In this document: in pieces, positions 22,931 through 35,566 of the stretch
How positions within the stretch are numbered: the stretch's first letter is position 1
Layout: each line of letters starts with the position of its first letter
Assembly (NCBI RefSeq): GCF_000708205.1
Contig: NW_014575557.1
Location: forward strand, 434,143-498,142
DNA from: Mixia osmundae IAM 14324
Lineage: Eukaryota; Basidiomycota; Mixiomycetes; Mixiales; Mixiaceae
Direction: 5' to 3'
Length of the DNA: 64,000 nucleotides
Program-made: the position numbers and the translations under genes
The notes under the pieces: model-generated
Seen by the model: the letters and a program-made list of their open reading frames with translations, nothing else
What the model was told of the DNA's origin: nothing
Database searches by the model: none

Positions 22931-24544
22931 ATGAGAAGAGACAGTGACGAGACGCTGCTCATAGAATGCGACATCGCGCAAGCAAACGAGTACGAGCTTG
23001 ATTCGTTCAGCAAGCACCCCAAACGCCACACGGTGCCGCCGCTCGACCAGACAAGCGACAAGACATGGTTCCCCTGGATCCTGCGCATGATGAACCTTGT
23101 CAGCGCGGCTCACCTACTCCTCGCGGCTTGTCTCCTTTTGATGCTCAAGCTCAACGCCGTCTCTAGCGGCTGGCCTGCGCTGTCGGCTAGCGTCAAAGGC
23201 GTCAACTCACGTTTCCTGTACAGCGTACCACCCGTGCTGCTTTCTGTGCCCCTCGTTGCCATGTGGGCAATGATCGACTATCAAGTCAAGAAAATTCAAC
23301 CTTTCCTCGATCTAGCAATGTGCTCGGCCACACGCGAGCAAAGCTTCGCTCTCAATTACCTAGAGACAAGCCGGTTCATCGTCTGGATCGACACGCTACG
23401 TAACCGACACTTTGCTGCAACCTTCTCCACGCTGGCTTGCCTCGTCGCTTTGTCGTTTCAACCACTCGCATCTGCGCTGCTCCTCGTAAAGGATGTCTCG
23501 GTCACTCGTGGCGCATTGGCCATCACGGTGAAGCAAGCTACGAGCATCACACAGACGTCAGCAGACTTGCTTGCATACGTAGCAGCTGCCGGCTACATCG
23601 AATCAGCCTCCAGCTTTGCTGTGTCACCGCCTGCCTTTGTGCTCGGCGAATGGGCTCTACCCACCGCTCAGTGGCCATTAATCGCAGCCTTCAACGATAG
23701 CGGTGCGATCACATACGAGACAACAGCAATCCAATCTCAAGCGAATTGTTCTATTGCCGATCAAGTGGTGCTATCTGCCTCAGAAGGAGGCTCTTCGCTT
23801 TCGGCCACCGGGGGTGATTGCAGTCTGTATCAGCCGCTCTTCCAATCTGCAAGCTCTGTCATCATCCAAGCCACCGAAGTCGGATGTGACAGCACTTCCT
23901 TAGGTCAGACGCATTGGCCAGTGGCCTTTCTGGTCGTTCAAGCAGCGACACTGAATTCGACAGCCCAGGCGAGTGTTGCCTTTTGCCGGCCTTACATGCT
24001 GCAACGGACAGTGATGGCCACAGTCGATTACTCGACTTCTCGTCTTCTTTCGATCGTGCCACTCGGCTCGTCCACATCAACCACAAACGTAACCGTCAGC
24101 AATGGGATCTACTTCAACGCGACAAGCGATCCTTATATCTCACCTCGCGTCAACGTATCGCGCGCTGCCCTGCCTGTGGCTATATACCAAAGCGCTCTAC
24201 GCTCTCCACTGGGCGCAGAAGCTGTGCACGGTGGCTCAGGCATGACGGCGCTCGCAAACTCAATCTACACTCTGTACCTCAGCATAGCAGCAACACGGGC
24301 ATACATGAGTGATCAAATGCCCGCCACCCAAAGCATTGCGGACTGGACGGGCGCGCAAACACGCTTGATAGTATCACCAGCGGCTGCATATGCACTCGCT
24401 TTGGCACTCTTGATCAACGCGGGGTTAGGCATGGGGATCAGTGTCATACATCAGAGATCGCATGCTTCGGGAATACTGCCCGCCGAGCCCGGTACGATAG
24501 CAGCTTGTATAGCTCTGGCCGAGCGGCTGGGCGTAAACAAATAA
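22931..24544 (+). CDS. Fungal multi-pass membrane protein, possibly DUF3433
   Basis: Intronless gene of 537 residues. Four hydrophobic segments are visible: about residues 58-76, 95-115, 160-180 and a last one near 480-505. A short block after the second, DYQVKKIQPFLDL, resembles a motif I associate with DUF3433 proteins of fungi. The long segment between the third and fourth helices is Ser/Thr-rich with N-glycosylation sites (NDSG, NSTA, NVTV, NATS), suggesting a large luminal or extracellular domain. Start at 22931 is the first Met in frame. Function unknown. It ends 12 bp before the convergent membrane-protein gene, and both neighbours also encode membrane or secreted proteins. Confidence 0.75.
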   Translation: MRRDSDETLLIECDIAQANEYELDSFSKHPKRHTVPPLDQTSDKTWFPWILRMMNLVSAAHLLLAACLLLMLKLNAVSSGWPALSASVKGVNSRFLYSVPPVLLSVPLVAMWAMIDYQVKKIQPFLDLAMCSATREQSFALNYLETSRFIVWIDTLRNRHFAATFSTLACLVALSFQPLASALLLVKDVSVTRGALAITVKQATSITQTSADLLAYVAAAGYIESASSFAVSPPAFVLGEWALPTAQWPLIAAFNDSGAITYETTAIQSQANCSIADQVVLSASEGGSSLSATGGDCSLYQPLFQSASSVIIQATEVGCDSTSLGQTHWPVAFLVVQAATLNSTAQASVAFCRPYMLQRTVMATVDYSTSRLLSIVPLGSSTSTTNVTVSNGIYFNATSDPYISPRVNVSRAALPVAIYQSALRSPLGAEAVHGGSGMTALANSIYTLYLSIAATRAYMSDQMPATQSIADWTGAQTRLIVSPAAAYALALALLINAGLGMGISVIHQRSHASGILPAEPGTIAACIALAERLGVNK

Positions 24545-24556
24545 GATGCAATCCTA

Positions 24557-25996
24557 TCATCGCCAGCTCCCAAACCAGCGTGAAAAGGTCGTCTCGCGAT
24601 CGATATGTCTGTCCATAGGTGGTTGGTCATACGCAGGCCCGCGGGGTGGCCAAACGTCTTGGATACGCTCTCTTCCTTGCGGTGCACGCGAGGGTACGGG
24701 TGCGCCTAATCTATGAACAGTGTCGTCCAGATCCGTGACCGGCGCATATTCTATCGCGCTTTGCAAGGTATCCACTCCGGCCGAACGTCGCGCAGATCCG
24801 GTCAGCCAGGCAAAGCCAGCCAGTATTGTCTTTGCCCAAGTACTGGGTTCGCTATCGCTGATGAGCTGACGCGGGTGATGCTCAGGCATAGGTGGCAATC
24901 CTTGCTCCTCATCTGAGCTTAGCGGTGTCGCCACCGATCTCTGCAGCGAGACGACACGAGCAGATTTGCCGAGTAGGAGCTTATTGGCCTCAGCAGAGGG
25001 CGTCATCAAGTCTAGCTTGCTGGGATTGCGCAACAGTTGCATCAGAACGCGATGTCGCACGAGCGAGAGGAGCCACGTCATGCCGAGACAGAGTGTAATG
25101 ACGAGTCTGACGCCAGCAGCGATTTGCCAGGACCGAGAGGAGGCAGCGTCGGATGAGACACATGTTCTGCCAGAAGGACCGACTTGCCATACCGCATCGA
25201 CGGACCAGTAACACCGTAGTGTGATATCTCTCCCGTCGACATTCATGCCAGCCCAAGTGAACGTCAAGCCGAGGTTGATGACCGCAAGGAGTATATTGGC
25301 GGCGAGCAGCAGGCCGGAAGTGAGGATGATGGCTACAACGGCCCGTGAAGCTCGTCGAACCTATTGTAGACTCTGTCAGTACTGTCTTTGCCGAGCCGGG
25401 CGCGTACATACCCATCTGAGACAGACCATGATGAGCAAGAGGTCGAGCAGTGTACATGTCCGAATGATGAGGCCAGCCTGGCAGAGTTGCAACCGCAGTG
25501 CGTCCCGAGGGGTAGATAGCAGTCGAGTTAGTGACGCGAGATCTTCTATCCACATCCAGAGCAAGAAGGCCAAGCAGACAAAGCTGAGTACGCCTGCGTA
25601 TCTCGCCGACCTGTGGAATGTAGCCTGGCTCTCAGACCACTGAATCCGTCTTGCTTCATTGAGCAGCATCTGTGCATCCCGACCGGCAATGCCTGTCTTG
25701 TCACTGAGCATGATGATCGGTGTTCGCTCCCTGGGCGCTCGAGCGGGGACGAAGAAGCTGGCAAAGTAGGCGAGCCAGGTCTGAGTCTCCTGTCTCTCGC
25801 GAGTGACCTGCGCCTGCGCAAGATCATGACCGACCAGGGACACGAAGCTCTCCTGTAGCATCGATGTCGTCGCCCGAGCGCCTCGAAGCTGAAACCGTCG
25901 CGCCGGCGGCGAGATTGTTGGTGAACATGCAAGATCGACGATCTCCGCACGGTCCCTGTAGGGGGCAACATCGTGCTTCGAAGGTCTCGGCCTCAA
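24557..25996 (-). CDS. Multi-pass membrane protein, 5' end uncertain
   Basis: Last exon 25360-24557 and preceding exon ending at 25412, joined by a 51-nt GT-AG intron after CLRW. Four transmembrane helices are visible: VLSFVCLAFLLWMWI, LIIRTCTLLDLLLIMVCL, VVAIILTSGLLLAANILLAV and AGVRLVITLCLGMTWLLSL, followed by a long hydrophilic, Pro/Arg-rich C-terminal tail. The frame is open up to 25996. A Met at base 25861 gives a minimum of 417 residues; the sequence upstream in frame still looks coding, and another coding-like segment with a hydrophobic stretch near 26181-26095 could be a further 5' exon, but I could not join it in phase. No family recognised. Confidence 0.65.
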
Positions 25997-26259
25997 GGTT
26001 CCGCCATTGCGAAGTGCTCAGCCTGCAAGAGACGATAGACAGAGTGGACCCATGACAGCTGGTCTGCCGGACGAGGCCAGCTTGACGAGGAAGCACTGAC
26101 GACGATAGAGACGCCCGGAAACAGCCAGACCGGTCCGGCCGGGCAGGATACGGACATTGAGGGAGATAGCCAACAGGTCATGGCTTCTCGCAGTCAGCTA
26201 GCCAAGCACTAGACAGCGTCGCCTGAACATACCGAGGCAAAGGGCAGACACGAGTCAGC

Positions 26260-29174
26260 ATGGTCGGGCCCGTCAATGTCGCCTCGATTGCCCACAGCAA
26301 AGCCTCCTCAAGGTACGGCGTCGTCACAGACTTCAAGAACCTCAACCTGCATTCTGCCGCGGCAAGAGGTAACATCGGTCAGTGACACGATCATCGAGTG
26401 GCACCAGGTGGGCTGATGCACTCGAATTGCAGGTCTCGTCACATTCGCGCTCACGAACGGACAGCCTGTCAATAGCTTGCTCAACGGCATCTTGCCCATC
26501 CACGCAGCCGCTGCTCATGGCAACCAGGCCGTCGTGCTCATGCTCATCGAGCACGGTGCCGACGTCAACGCGATAAGGTACCGTACATCCTCGGCTCGTC
26601 CACCTTTAGCGGGCTGAAGCGAGACGGACCTGTTCTACAGATTGTCTCACAAGGATGTCGGCGATAAGAAGCAGCGCGCAAAGGAGGCGATCGGTACGAC
26701 AGGCTCGACGCCGCTCCACTTTGCTGCGTCGAATGGTCATGCTGCCGTTGCCGAGCTCTTGCTTGCTCACGGCGCCAGGCCTGACATGCTCGAGAAGAAC
26801 GGCCTCTCGCCCGCCGACCTGGCGATGCAGCAAGGTCATGAGAATGTCGTAGAGGTGTTGAGGAATTGGGAGGACGCCTTTGGACCGGCCGAAGCTTCGC
26901 CTATCAAGCTTAACCGCGCAAATACAAATTCCTCGGCGATGAACCTGCTTGTGCGCAGGAGAAACTCCCAAGTCAGGCTCGGACACCGTCAATCACATAC
27001 GAGTCTACGAAATCTTGCACTGAACAACGAACTTGCAAAAGAGAACCTCGCCTCTCGGCTGGGAAAAGAGCCCAAGCCTTTACGACTGGTCAGCAATTCC
27101 AATCACGAACCGAAGCATGGCAGTAGCCCACTACGACCTGTCCCACCCTCGACATCAATCAGCGAACGTCCTGCCGGTCTCACGCTATCGTCTTTGCCCG
27201 CCGCTGTTGCGACCGGGTCCGACACGTCAAGCGCCGGTCAACCTTCGGATTTATCTGCCTCTGTGCACGCACAAACAGACGGTGACGACGAGCCTCTGAC
27301 GCCGCTCACTTCCGTCGCCAGCGGCTCGATGACCTCGCCCGGCAGCCGCTCGTCTCTCGAGGGCAGCCGGCCTCCGCAAGGATCGCTGCGCCGACAAAGC
27401 GCGGCATCGGACTACTCGCGCTCTACAGAGGGACTAGTCCGAGCGCACTCTCGCAGCTCGACAAGCCGCCTGTCGATGTCAAGCATACGCAGACCCAATC
27501 TGTTTCAGCAGAAATTGAGACGTACAGGAAGCTCGGATGATGCAACGCCTACCTCGCCCACGATAGGCTCGCCTGATTTTGGACTGGATCTCTTGCTCTC
27601 CGAAGGTGCCGAGCGTGTCTCAACAATCGGCGGCCGGATCGTCATCAACGTCGATGACGAAGAGCGCAGATCGGTCGACAGCGATGAGTCGCCGACGCCG
27701 CTCGAAACCAGTCCTCTCAAAAGTGCATCTGCTAGATCACGCCACGATAGCATAGCCTCGACATCATCTTCTGTCTCTCGTAGACCGCAAGCGATCTATG
27801 GCGTCGCTGGCAACACTGCTTCTGCCGAGCGCGTCATGATTGCAGCAGGCACTCTCTCGCGACAAAGCTTTGCCCCCTACACTGTCTCTGAAGGCAATCG
27901 TACACGCAGTAGCTCGACATCGACCAACAGTCAAGCCCGTCATATCGCAAGAACGAGCACGCACACTTCCTCTTCGCCCGCGTCGTCCTACTTCTCCAAT
28001 GCAGCCTCGCTCTACCCGACCTCTGCGGCCTCGACCAACGCGACCAGTCAACCGCCTACGTCACCTCATCTGCCGCCCGTCTATGAGACGGCAGGTGGAC
28101 TGCTCGGCCGCAAAGCAGACAGCGCGACAACGAGTGCCCACCGGGCGCATCATGCGCAAACGCAAGCGCAAGAAGCAGAACAGGCTTTGCTCAAGTTCAG
28201 TCCGAGTCAGAACCGGCCGGCGCAAACGCTGGCCCAGCAGCTGGCAGCCTATTCGGACACTTTGGCAGCTGCCAAGAAGTTCAAGGCAGAAGCAGAGGCC
28301 AACAAGCGTGCCGGCCCGAGCGGCCTAGTTCCCAAAAGCACAGAAGTGCGCTACGAGACTCTAGACAAAGTCGGCACCTCTACACCGACCGTGCTTACAC
28401 AAGGCGAGCGGAAAGCCGATGGTCCCGTGAACGATCGCGTGGTCACAGCAGCCGCGCTGGCTCAGCCTCTCGACAGGCGGCGTAAGCCGACGGCTTCTCT
28501 CACTCTCCCAGCAGGCAAGTCTCCGCGCGTTTCGGTAAGTGTGTCCTAGCTGACTGATTGCTACAGGGCCTTCGCCTCTGCGGGCTAGCTCGCCAGCGCC
28601 ATCTGTGGCCGCTGTGCAGCCCTCACTGGGTCACAAGGTCGCGCTGTCGACTCACATCCAGAATCAAGATGCCATCTCGAGCAGCGCAGCCTCGACGAGA
28701 CGCAGCGAGCCAAGCAACGTCACGCCGCGATCGCGTGAGAAAGGACCGCCCAGCTGGCGGAATCATAGCATCGATCTAGATCGACTTGCGCCACCTGCTC
28801 CTAGCCTGCGCACCGGCAGACAAAACCGGATACCCTCTCTGGGACACCCGGCGATGCAGACAAAGGACACTCGCATCACTGTCTTGACATCCTCCTCGAC
28901 AGGCACGTCTTCGCCCAAAACGTCACCCGCATCTTCAGCCGTCTCAGCGCCGAAGCAGCCGACCCCAAGACAGCAAAAGCCACCGTCCATGCTGAGCATC
29001 ACTCCGACGGTGACACGCACGTCAGAACATTCCATTGCGCACTCTGTCGCTCCAGCACTCCCGCCCCAGCCTGCGAAACCACCTTCGCCATCTGTACAGA
29101 TGCCTGTCGTGCCGAGCAGCCGCAAAAGTAAAGGCAAGCTCTCCAAGTTCGTGAGCGCCTTCAAGGGCTTGTAG
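26260..29174 (+). CDS. Ankyrin-repeat protein with long Ser-rich tail
   Basis: Protein of 911 residues from exons 26260-26368, 26433-26577, 26641-28514 and 28567-29174. The first 200 residues hold about four ankyrin repeats (NLHSAAARG, LPIHAAAAHGNQAVVLMLI, TPLHFAASNGHAAVAELLL, LSPADLAMQQGHENVVEVL). The rest is Ser/Thr/Pro-rich, low complexity and probably disordered, with short basic stretches and a C-terminal block KSKGKLSKFVSAFKGL that could be an amphipathic membrane- or protein-binding helix. The third intron uses the classic GC donor CAG/GCAAGT: a GTAAGT 20 bp downstream is out of phase, while the GC donor gives a clean join to the last exon. Role unknown; presumably a scaffold. Confidence 0.82.
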
Positions 29175-29301
29175 TCATCCGCCTTGTCCACGCTGTAGCC
29201 TTAACACTATTGTGCCTATCTATCTATTGACATGTCATTAAAGCCAAGCTCGGAGCGCGTCATGTCGAGCGAGTACTCACGCGCAAACCGAGGCCAAACA
29301 G

Positions 29302-30562
29302 ATGCCTTATGGCCTGCCACGACAGCTTCCGAGCATGTTCAGGCTCTTCGCTCATGCTCAGCAACTGCACAAGCCCCAAGCGCACCGTCGAGCCTTGCAA
29401 AGCTCGGCGAGGCTGCATCGGCCAGAGTCGGTCCTCATCGTCAAAAAGAGGAACGATGACAAAACCCTGGCGGCTTCAGACGCCCTCATCACTTACTTGC
29501 AGCACAAATATCCTCAGACGAGCGTATCTATAGAAGAGGAGGCATCAGCCTCTGGCACACAGAGCGCGCATGGCACATTGAAGCTCCACAGAGCTGGCGA
29601 GATGCCAGATTTGGTGGTAGCCTTGGGCGGCGATGGCACCTTGCTGCATGTTTCAAGCTTATTCGCCGAGGGGCGTGCACCGCCAGTGTTGGCTGTCTCG
29701 CTCGGCACGCTGGGCTTCCTCATGCCGCATAGCGTTGGCAAGCTCGAACGGATGCTCGACAACATCATTGCCGACAGATTTCGCCTGCTACCTCGTATGC
29801 GGCTGCGCTGCGACGTTTTCGACGCTTCAGGCCGGCGTACAGATCGTTTGCATGGCTTGGGCGAGTATCTGCGTTCTCACCGGGGTGACAGGCCTGACCC
29901 AATTGAGTAGGATCACTTGCCATGAATGAAGTCGTACTGCATAGGGGCAGACATCCACACCTGACAATCATAGATAGCTTCGTTGACGGACAACATCTCA
30001 CAGAAGCTGTCGTAGGCGCAGCACACGAGCTCACACGAGTAGAGCTGACTCGATGTACAGGCAGACGGATTGATCGTCGCGACGCCGACAGGCTCAACGG
30101 CCTACTCGCTCTCGGCTGGTGGCCCCATTGTCCATCCTCACGTCCAGTCCATGCTCTTGACGCCGATCTGCCCGCGCAGTCTCAGCTTCAGAAGCGTGCT
30201 TCTTCCCGCCAAATCCTGTGTGCAACTCAGGGTCAGTCTAACCTCTCTTGTCGTGCGTTAGCCTGTTGAAGCAGCAATAGATTTCGCCCAAGTCCCGTTC
30301 GCCAGCCGAGCTCTCGCTAGATGGCAGAGACGTCAAGCTCATCACGCCCGGCGAATATCTGGCCATCTCAATGTCAGATTGCCCTCTGCCGTGTATCGAT
30401 ACGGCCGATCTTGCTAGTGACACCTCACGAGAATCAGACCTGCAACACTCTTGTGGTCGGTTGGAGCCTGACGCGCACGCTACACCCCGTGATGGCTGGA
30501 TCAGCGACTTGAACTCCATGCTCTCTTTCAACAAGTCCTTTGCGTCAAAAGAGGTTCTGTGA
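29302..30562 (+). CDS. NAD(H) kinase
   Basis: ATP-dependent kinase that makes NADP(H). Exons 29302-29836, 29911-30011, 30061-30231 and 30281-30562, giving 362 residues. Signature motifs are GGDGTLLH, the MNEVVLHRG block and [16 protein letters not shown]. The N-terminus from the second Met (29335) is Arg/His-rich and free of acids, so a mitochondrial location like yeast Pos5 is likely. The first intron's donor is ambiguous: GTACAG at 29837 or GTTTGC nine bases on give the same frame. Introns 2 and 3 are clear and each 49 nt. It ends about 60 bp before the convergent homeodomain gene. Confidence 0.9.
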
Positions 30563-30622
30563 GAGAACAAGCCTGGCGGCCATTTTGACTATTAGCTACA
30601 TCAACAACAGCTCTCTGAGTCT

Positions 30623-31949
30623 CTATTGGTGCTGTTCCGACTCTTCGGGATAGCGCGGCAGTCGTTCGCTCGACCGACTGCTCTGACTACTTAACGACCA
30701 GGCAGCGGGATCAGACGGCCCTCGCTTCATGGGCTGCAGCGTATAGCGGTCAGGCGATGACGGTCGAACGGGAAAGCCGTTGGCAGGCGATGCGACAGCG
30801 CTATCGCTCTGCTGCCTGTTGTGGGTCAACGGAGTGCTCGCACGGGCTAGCATGGGCGAAGGCGAATGCACCATCGCTCGGCTGCTATCCACTCTCGCGT
30901 ATGATCCACTAGATGCAGGCATGGGCGGATAGCTCATCGAACCGTGATTAGCCGACAGATCTGGTGACGGGGGCTGCAGATGCTGCTGTGGGTATGGTGT
31001 AGGCATTCCGCCTCTAGTGGGTATGGGCAGCGGAAGGGAGGCGGGCCTGTATCTCTGGTGTTCGTCCGATTGCACTCGCCAAGCGTACTGAGGAAGTGCT
31101 CGTCTCGGCGGTGGAGGAGAAGGCGAGCGATCGAGCAAGCCTTGCCCGCGTAAGCGCTTCTCGTTCTGGCGGCGATTTTGGAACCAGATCTGAACTCGTC
31201 GAGGTGTCATGCCGAGCTCCTCAGCTACTCTCTCACGTGTAGCGGTCGTGGGGAAGCGAGTCTGCTTACCATATGAGCCCAGAGTACGCGCCGATGTGCT
31301 AACTACATACCTGCTCAAGCAGAGCGTTCAGCACAGCGGTCTGCTGCGGCGTGGTAAGAGTGCGACTGCGCTTGGATGTCGATCCGCTGGACGATGCCGA
31401 AGCTCTCAGGCTCTCGCGACGATCCGAGGATGCTGTAGATGACGGTGCTTTGCCAATGCTGCCCGCTCGCTGCTGCTCGAGCGTCTCCTGCTCTGCTGAC
31501 GCTGCACCCGTCGAGGAGGAAGCTTGCAGATTGGCGGCAAGCAGCGGCGCACTGTCACTTATTTCGGCGTAATTCGGCGGTGTGCCAGAGCGGTTCAAAG
31601 CCTGCGCCGCATCACTCGATGGCTTCGGATGGCTGTCTGCCATGACTGCCGTCGTCCGAGGAAGGCCGTGGTCGTACTGCTGCTTCAGCCTGCCGGGCAG
31701 AGACGCCCGTCGGTCAAGCGGATGCCGTTCGGTGGTGATCAGATCGGCCAGACTATGCATCCGCAGTGCACCTAGCATCCTCTGTGCGCCAATGACCGAA
31801 GACGACGATGGCCTCGAGCAGTCCTGAAGAGATGAAGTGGCGGCGCTTGTCAGCCAGGCCAAGCCCTCAGCATAGCTCGTCTTTGAATCCGAGACAGCAC
31901 TATCTCGTGCGAGGAGAGGCCACGAACACGCCTGTCGGCCGGAAGCCAT
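30623..31949 (-). CDS. Homeodomain transcription factor
   Basis: DNA-binding protein with a typical 60-residue homeodomain, not the TALE type. Exons 31949-31311 and 31261-30623, up to 425 residues. The homeodomain spans the intron: SKRSRTLTTPQQTAVLNALLEQ before it and TRFPTTATRERVAEEL then VQIWFQNRRQNEKR after. Flanking regions are Ser/Pro-rich with no other domain. Where translation starts is uncertain; several in-frame Mets lie between 31949 and the homeodomain, and MADSHPKPSS is a reasonable alternative. It is not flanked by a pheromone or second homeodomain gene, so a mating-type role is not supported. Confidence 0.85.
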
Positions 31950-32291
31950 GGGCGACTAGTTCCGCTGGCTATTTGTTTTCGTCCGAGCATGGCTGGCCCA
32001 GCCTTTCGCCTTGGCTACGCAGCAGACACGCTAGCCTCGCAACTAGTCGCCAAAAGATAGATGCGTCGATCTTCGGCCCCTCCAAATCGCGGCGAACTTG
32101 TAGATCTGCCGCGCTTGCCGCTCGGCTTGCATGAAGCGCTCGCGTGTCTCGGCACTTAGCGCGACAGGCCGGCAGAAATTAAGTCTACCCACTTCGCCAC
32201 ATGCGAGTCTAGAACTGGACCGTTCGCTCCATTCATTATCCGCTTCTTCGATCGCTGACAGAACATGCATCTAAGGATCGACGGAGTAGCA
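31950..32291. other. Intergenic region upstream of the homeodomain gene
   Basis: About 340 bp between two minus-strand genes. Short open frames only; nothing recognisable. Confidence 0.5.
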
Positions 32292-35058
32292 TCACAGAAA
32301 GAAGTGCGTATAGACCCTTGATGTCGGATGCACTGACATCTCTTCCATCTTATAGGCGTTGAGCTCCTCTTTGATCCGTTGTGCGAGCGTTGGCGTCAGG
32401 CGATTGCATGTTGCAGGCTCGCCACGTCGGTCGTAGACTTCAGCTGGCCAGGTCGTGTGGACTGATAGATTCGGCGCAAAGTGGAGCCGCCTGAGGGAAG
32501 CATGATCGGATGGCAGCATCGATGCCGGCCTTCGAGTGAGCGCTTCTGCAAGAGTCGGCGGCGTCGCGCTCCACGTCTTTGATAGGGCTGGCGCAGAGAC
32601 GTTGTGAGAAGCATGCATATAAGGCATGTGGCCTCCGCTTTCGACCGAGCTTGGAGCGATAGTGTCACGCCGATGGGTCGACCCAGTGCCATCCGAGATG
32701 ATGCCATCAATTTGCTGCTCCGAGGGGATGATCTGCACCAAGGCAGCACCGGTGCCAGGTCGATTCGGTGGGGACTTCTGATGGGGACTATCGTAGGAAT
32801 GGCTGCGATCTCTCAGCGCTCGTATGCCGCGTATCGTCATGTCCTGCCGATCTGTTGGATGTGCTACCGCATAGCGCTCATCAGGCTTGCTCATACAACG
32901 CGGCGCGGAAAGACGTACCTTTGAGGATGCCTTTGATGGGTCCCTGGTAGTCGCGATGCTTTGCTCTTGGCATCTCCATTGGCGGTGAGGCGGGTGAATC
33001 GTCGAGCGAAGGCGATGCCTGCTTACTCGGCTGCATGTATCGCTCCGTCGAAGGACCAGCGAGAGGCGAATCATATGCTTGCCGATCAGTGATCGGTTCA
33101 GGACCGGGTACAAGCGAGCTACGTGAAGTGTTGTTCTTGCTTAGTAGGTCAAGACCCCACTTGCGTCCTTTGCGCTGCTCTCTTGCTCGCATCTTCTCGC
33201 GCTCCAGCATCTCGATGCGTCGATCTGTGGGCGGGGCCAGCTGACGCAGCTTGCTTGATCCTGCCGCGGCATCTGCAGCGGCCTGACGCTGTGCATATTC
33301 TAGCTGGTGCTGCTTGACCAGCGCTTCTGCAGGCGTCATGCCTGCCCTAGAAGGACTGGCTACATTACCGTCCTGCTCGACAGTGACATGGGCTACGCGC
33401 GCCGCCGTCGTTTTGCCCTTGTCCGATCTTGGCGCGTCAAATGAGACGGCGGGCTCGCTCCTGCTCTTGTCTCTGAAGATATGCGTGAGACCGCTGATTG
33501 AATGTCGCTTCGTCAACTTGCCGCCAAAGCCGCCAATCTTGCGCATGATCATGGACGCTGATGACATAGTAGACGAAATCGAGATGTTGTCTGTCGAAGC
33601 GTTTCCCAGGCGCGAATTGAAGATAGACGACCTGCGGCCGCTCTGCTTACCGTTCAAATGCGTTGCTTGGCCTGGAACAGCGCTATCGAGCTCACTCAGT
33701 AGATCATAGCCGCTTGGCGGTGTCGAAGGCGGGCTGGTTGACCTGCTGCTATACCCGCTCGACGAGGTGCTTTGAACGCCAGAAGATGAAGGCGTTTCGG
33801 ATGAGTGAGATTCATGATCCGTGACAGGTGTGGCTGAACGGTTGAGCGCCTTGCGAAGGCCTTTCAGTCCAAGTTTGCCCCTGGGCTGGACGGGCTGGCG
33901 GGTAGGATCCCGAGGTGTCGCATACGATACGATGGATGGATGGTCTGTCGATATTGACGGGCCAGGCGGAGTATCGCTCGATCCTCGTGAGACAGAGTCA
34001 GTGATGCCTGCGTAGCCCTGACTGCCTTGAGCGCTCGATTCCGTCGCAGAAAAGTATTCTGGACTTGGGGCAGAGGCCGATCGCGAACCGCCTGGTGGTG
34101 TGGGCGTCATGATATCTCGCTCTGCAGCGGTCGGCGTGCTTCTTCCCGAGCGATCAGAAAGCGCGCTCGGATAGCTCATATTGGGCGTCTCGATCGAGGC
34201 TGTCGAGATGCTTGCCGGTCTGGTGGACTGCAACATCAAAGCCGATGTGTCGATAGAGGGCCGAGGCGCGGAGGAAGTCTGGCGCGAGGGTGACGTGCCG
34301 CCAGGAGAGGTCTGGCTGGTCAGAAGGGGTGCAGTCGCAGTGATCTTGCGTAGTTGAGTCCGGTCTGGGCTCGCCAGAGGGCTATCAGGATGGCCAGAAC
34401 CACGCGCTCCGGGCGCTCCTCGTCGGTAAGGATGGTAGCCGGCGTCTTGTATGCGTAGCTTTGTCAGATCGACATCGACAGCCACAGAATGTGGCCGTAC
34501 GATGTGCCCTCGCAAAGCTTGCCCCGATGGGAAGGGAATTTGGCTGGATAGAGACGTTGCATGGTGCCTGGACTGATACTGCAGAGACTGTCCGTTGCTT
34601 GTTGGGGCCAAGGGCGTCGAATGCGAGGTCTGCGGCCGTGGGTCGTAGTCGCGAATTGCATGATCGTTCATTGCAGACGTCGGGCGAGCGCCGCCTTCCG
34701 GCTGAGGAGGTGTTGACGTCGTCACCACCAGTCCTGCTGGCTGGGATCGTGACAGCGGCAGACGAGAGTGGCTGCGTTCGGGTACGCTTGGGGTGCTTGA
34801 TATGCTGCGCGATCTGACGTCGCTCTGACCGATTTCGCGGGCCTTGATTGCGTCGGCTGTGCTGTGATCAGACGCATACACGCCAGGCATCGACAGCTTG
34901 AGTGGCTTGGCATCGAAGGGCTCGAAGTCAGGCATGAGCTGATCAAAATTGCCGAGGGGGATCTGATGAGATGCGGACAAAGGCTCGCGTTCGTGTGCCG
35001 TCTGCAAGGCGCCGCTAGCTACACTGCCCTGTGGCGAGCTCATGGGCAGGGCTGCCAT
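32292..35058 (-). CDS. BNI4: BNI4-like bud-neck scaffold protein
   Basis: Long, Ser/Pro-rich, mostly disordered protein with a conserved C-terminal block. Exons 35058-32919 and 32851-32292 (67-nt intron), 899 residues. The last 70 residues, containing APNLSVHTTWPAEVYDR, ATCNRLTPTLAQRIKEELN and ending THFFL, match the C-terminal region I recall for yeast Bni4, the adaptor that brings protein phosphatase 1 (Glc7) and chitin synthase III to the bud neck. The N-terminus is probably incomplete: the frame stays open upstream to a good acceptor near 35136, encoding SFGERILGEFDQVGRIRSA, and an exon before that (NLPELRDSLALTAG, near 35188-35240) is likely. The middle region has no recognisable domain. 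Confidence 0.72.
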
Positions 35059-35566
35059 GCGCTCGATGTTAGGAATGGCGGAGCGAATGCGCCCGACTTG
35101 ATCAAATTCGCCGAGGATGCGCTCGCCAAAGGACTTTCACGCCTTTGCTGTGCGCGGGCGGGGGACGTCGTGCGCGAGCCGCCTAGACACCTGCGGTGAG
35201 GGCGAGCGAGTCGCGCAGCTCCGGCAAGTTGCCAGGTCGGCTTTGCCAGGTAGTCGGCTCACGACAAGCTAGCTAGGCTTTCATCTGGGAGGGAGACGAA
35301 GCAGGAGCACACCCATTCCGCTGTCAGCTCGGACCTCGACAGATCTGCATGGACGCAAGATGGGCACAGACCTCTGCGTAGCTATCGACTGCTATCGAGT
35401 GCTCTGCCACTCCCGCACGTCGTCAAATCCACTGCTTTGCTGCTGCGCTGCGACGTGCGATCGAAACGCCGCGACCGTGCCGTCGCCGCCGTGCCGAGCT
35501 CGGCCGATGCATGGAGCGTGACAACGACGACAAGGCGACACGCGTTCGACGCTCATCACGCACCTG
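35059..35566. other. Gap between BNI4-like gene and CHK1, with likely 5' exons of the former
   Basis: Bases 35059-35136 are open in frame with the BNI4-like gene and bounded by an acceptor; 35188-35240 encode a second coding-like minus-strand segment ending at a GTGTCT donor. No start Met was found for it. The remaining 300 bp are the shared upstream region with CHK1. Confidence 0.4.

Noticed and set aside
30623-31949. Mating-type (HD) locus
   Set aside because: Only one homeodomain gene, of typical rather than paired HD1/HD2 arrangement, and no divergent homeodomain partner.
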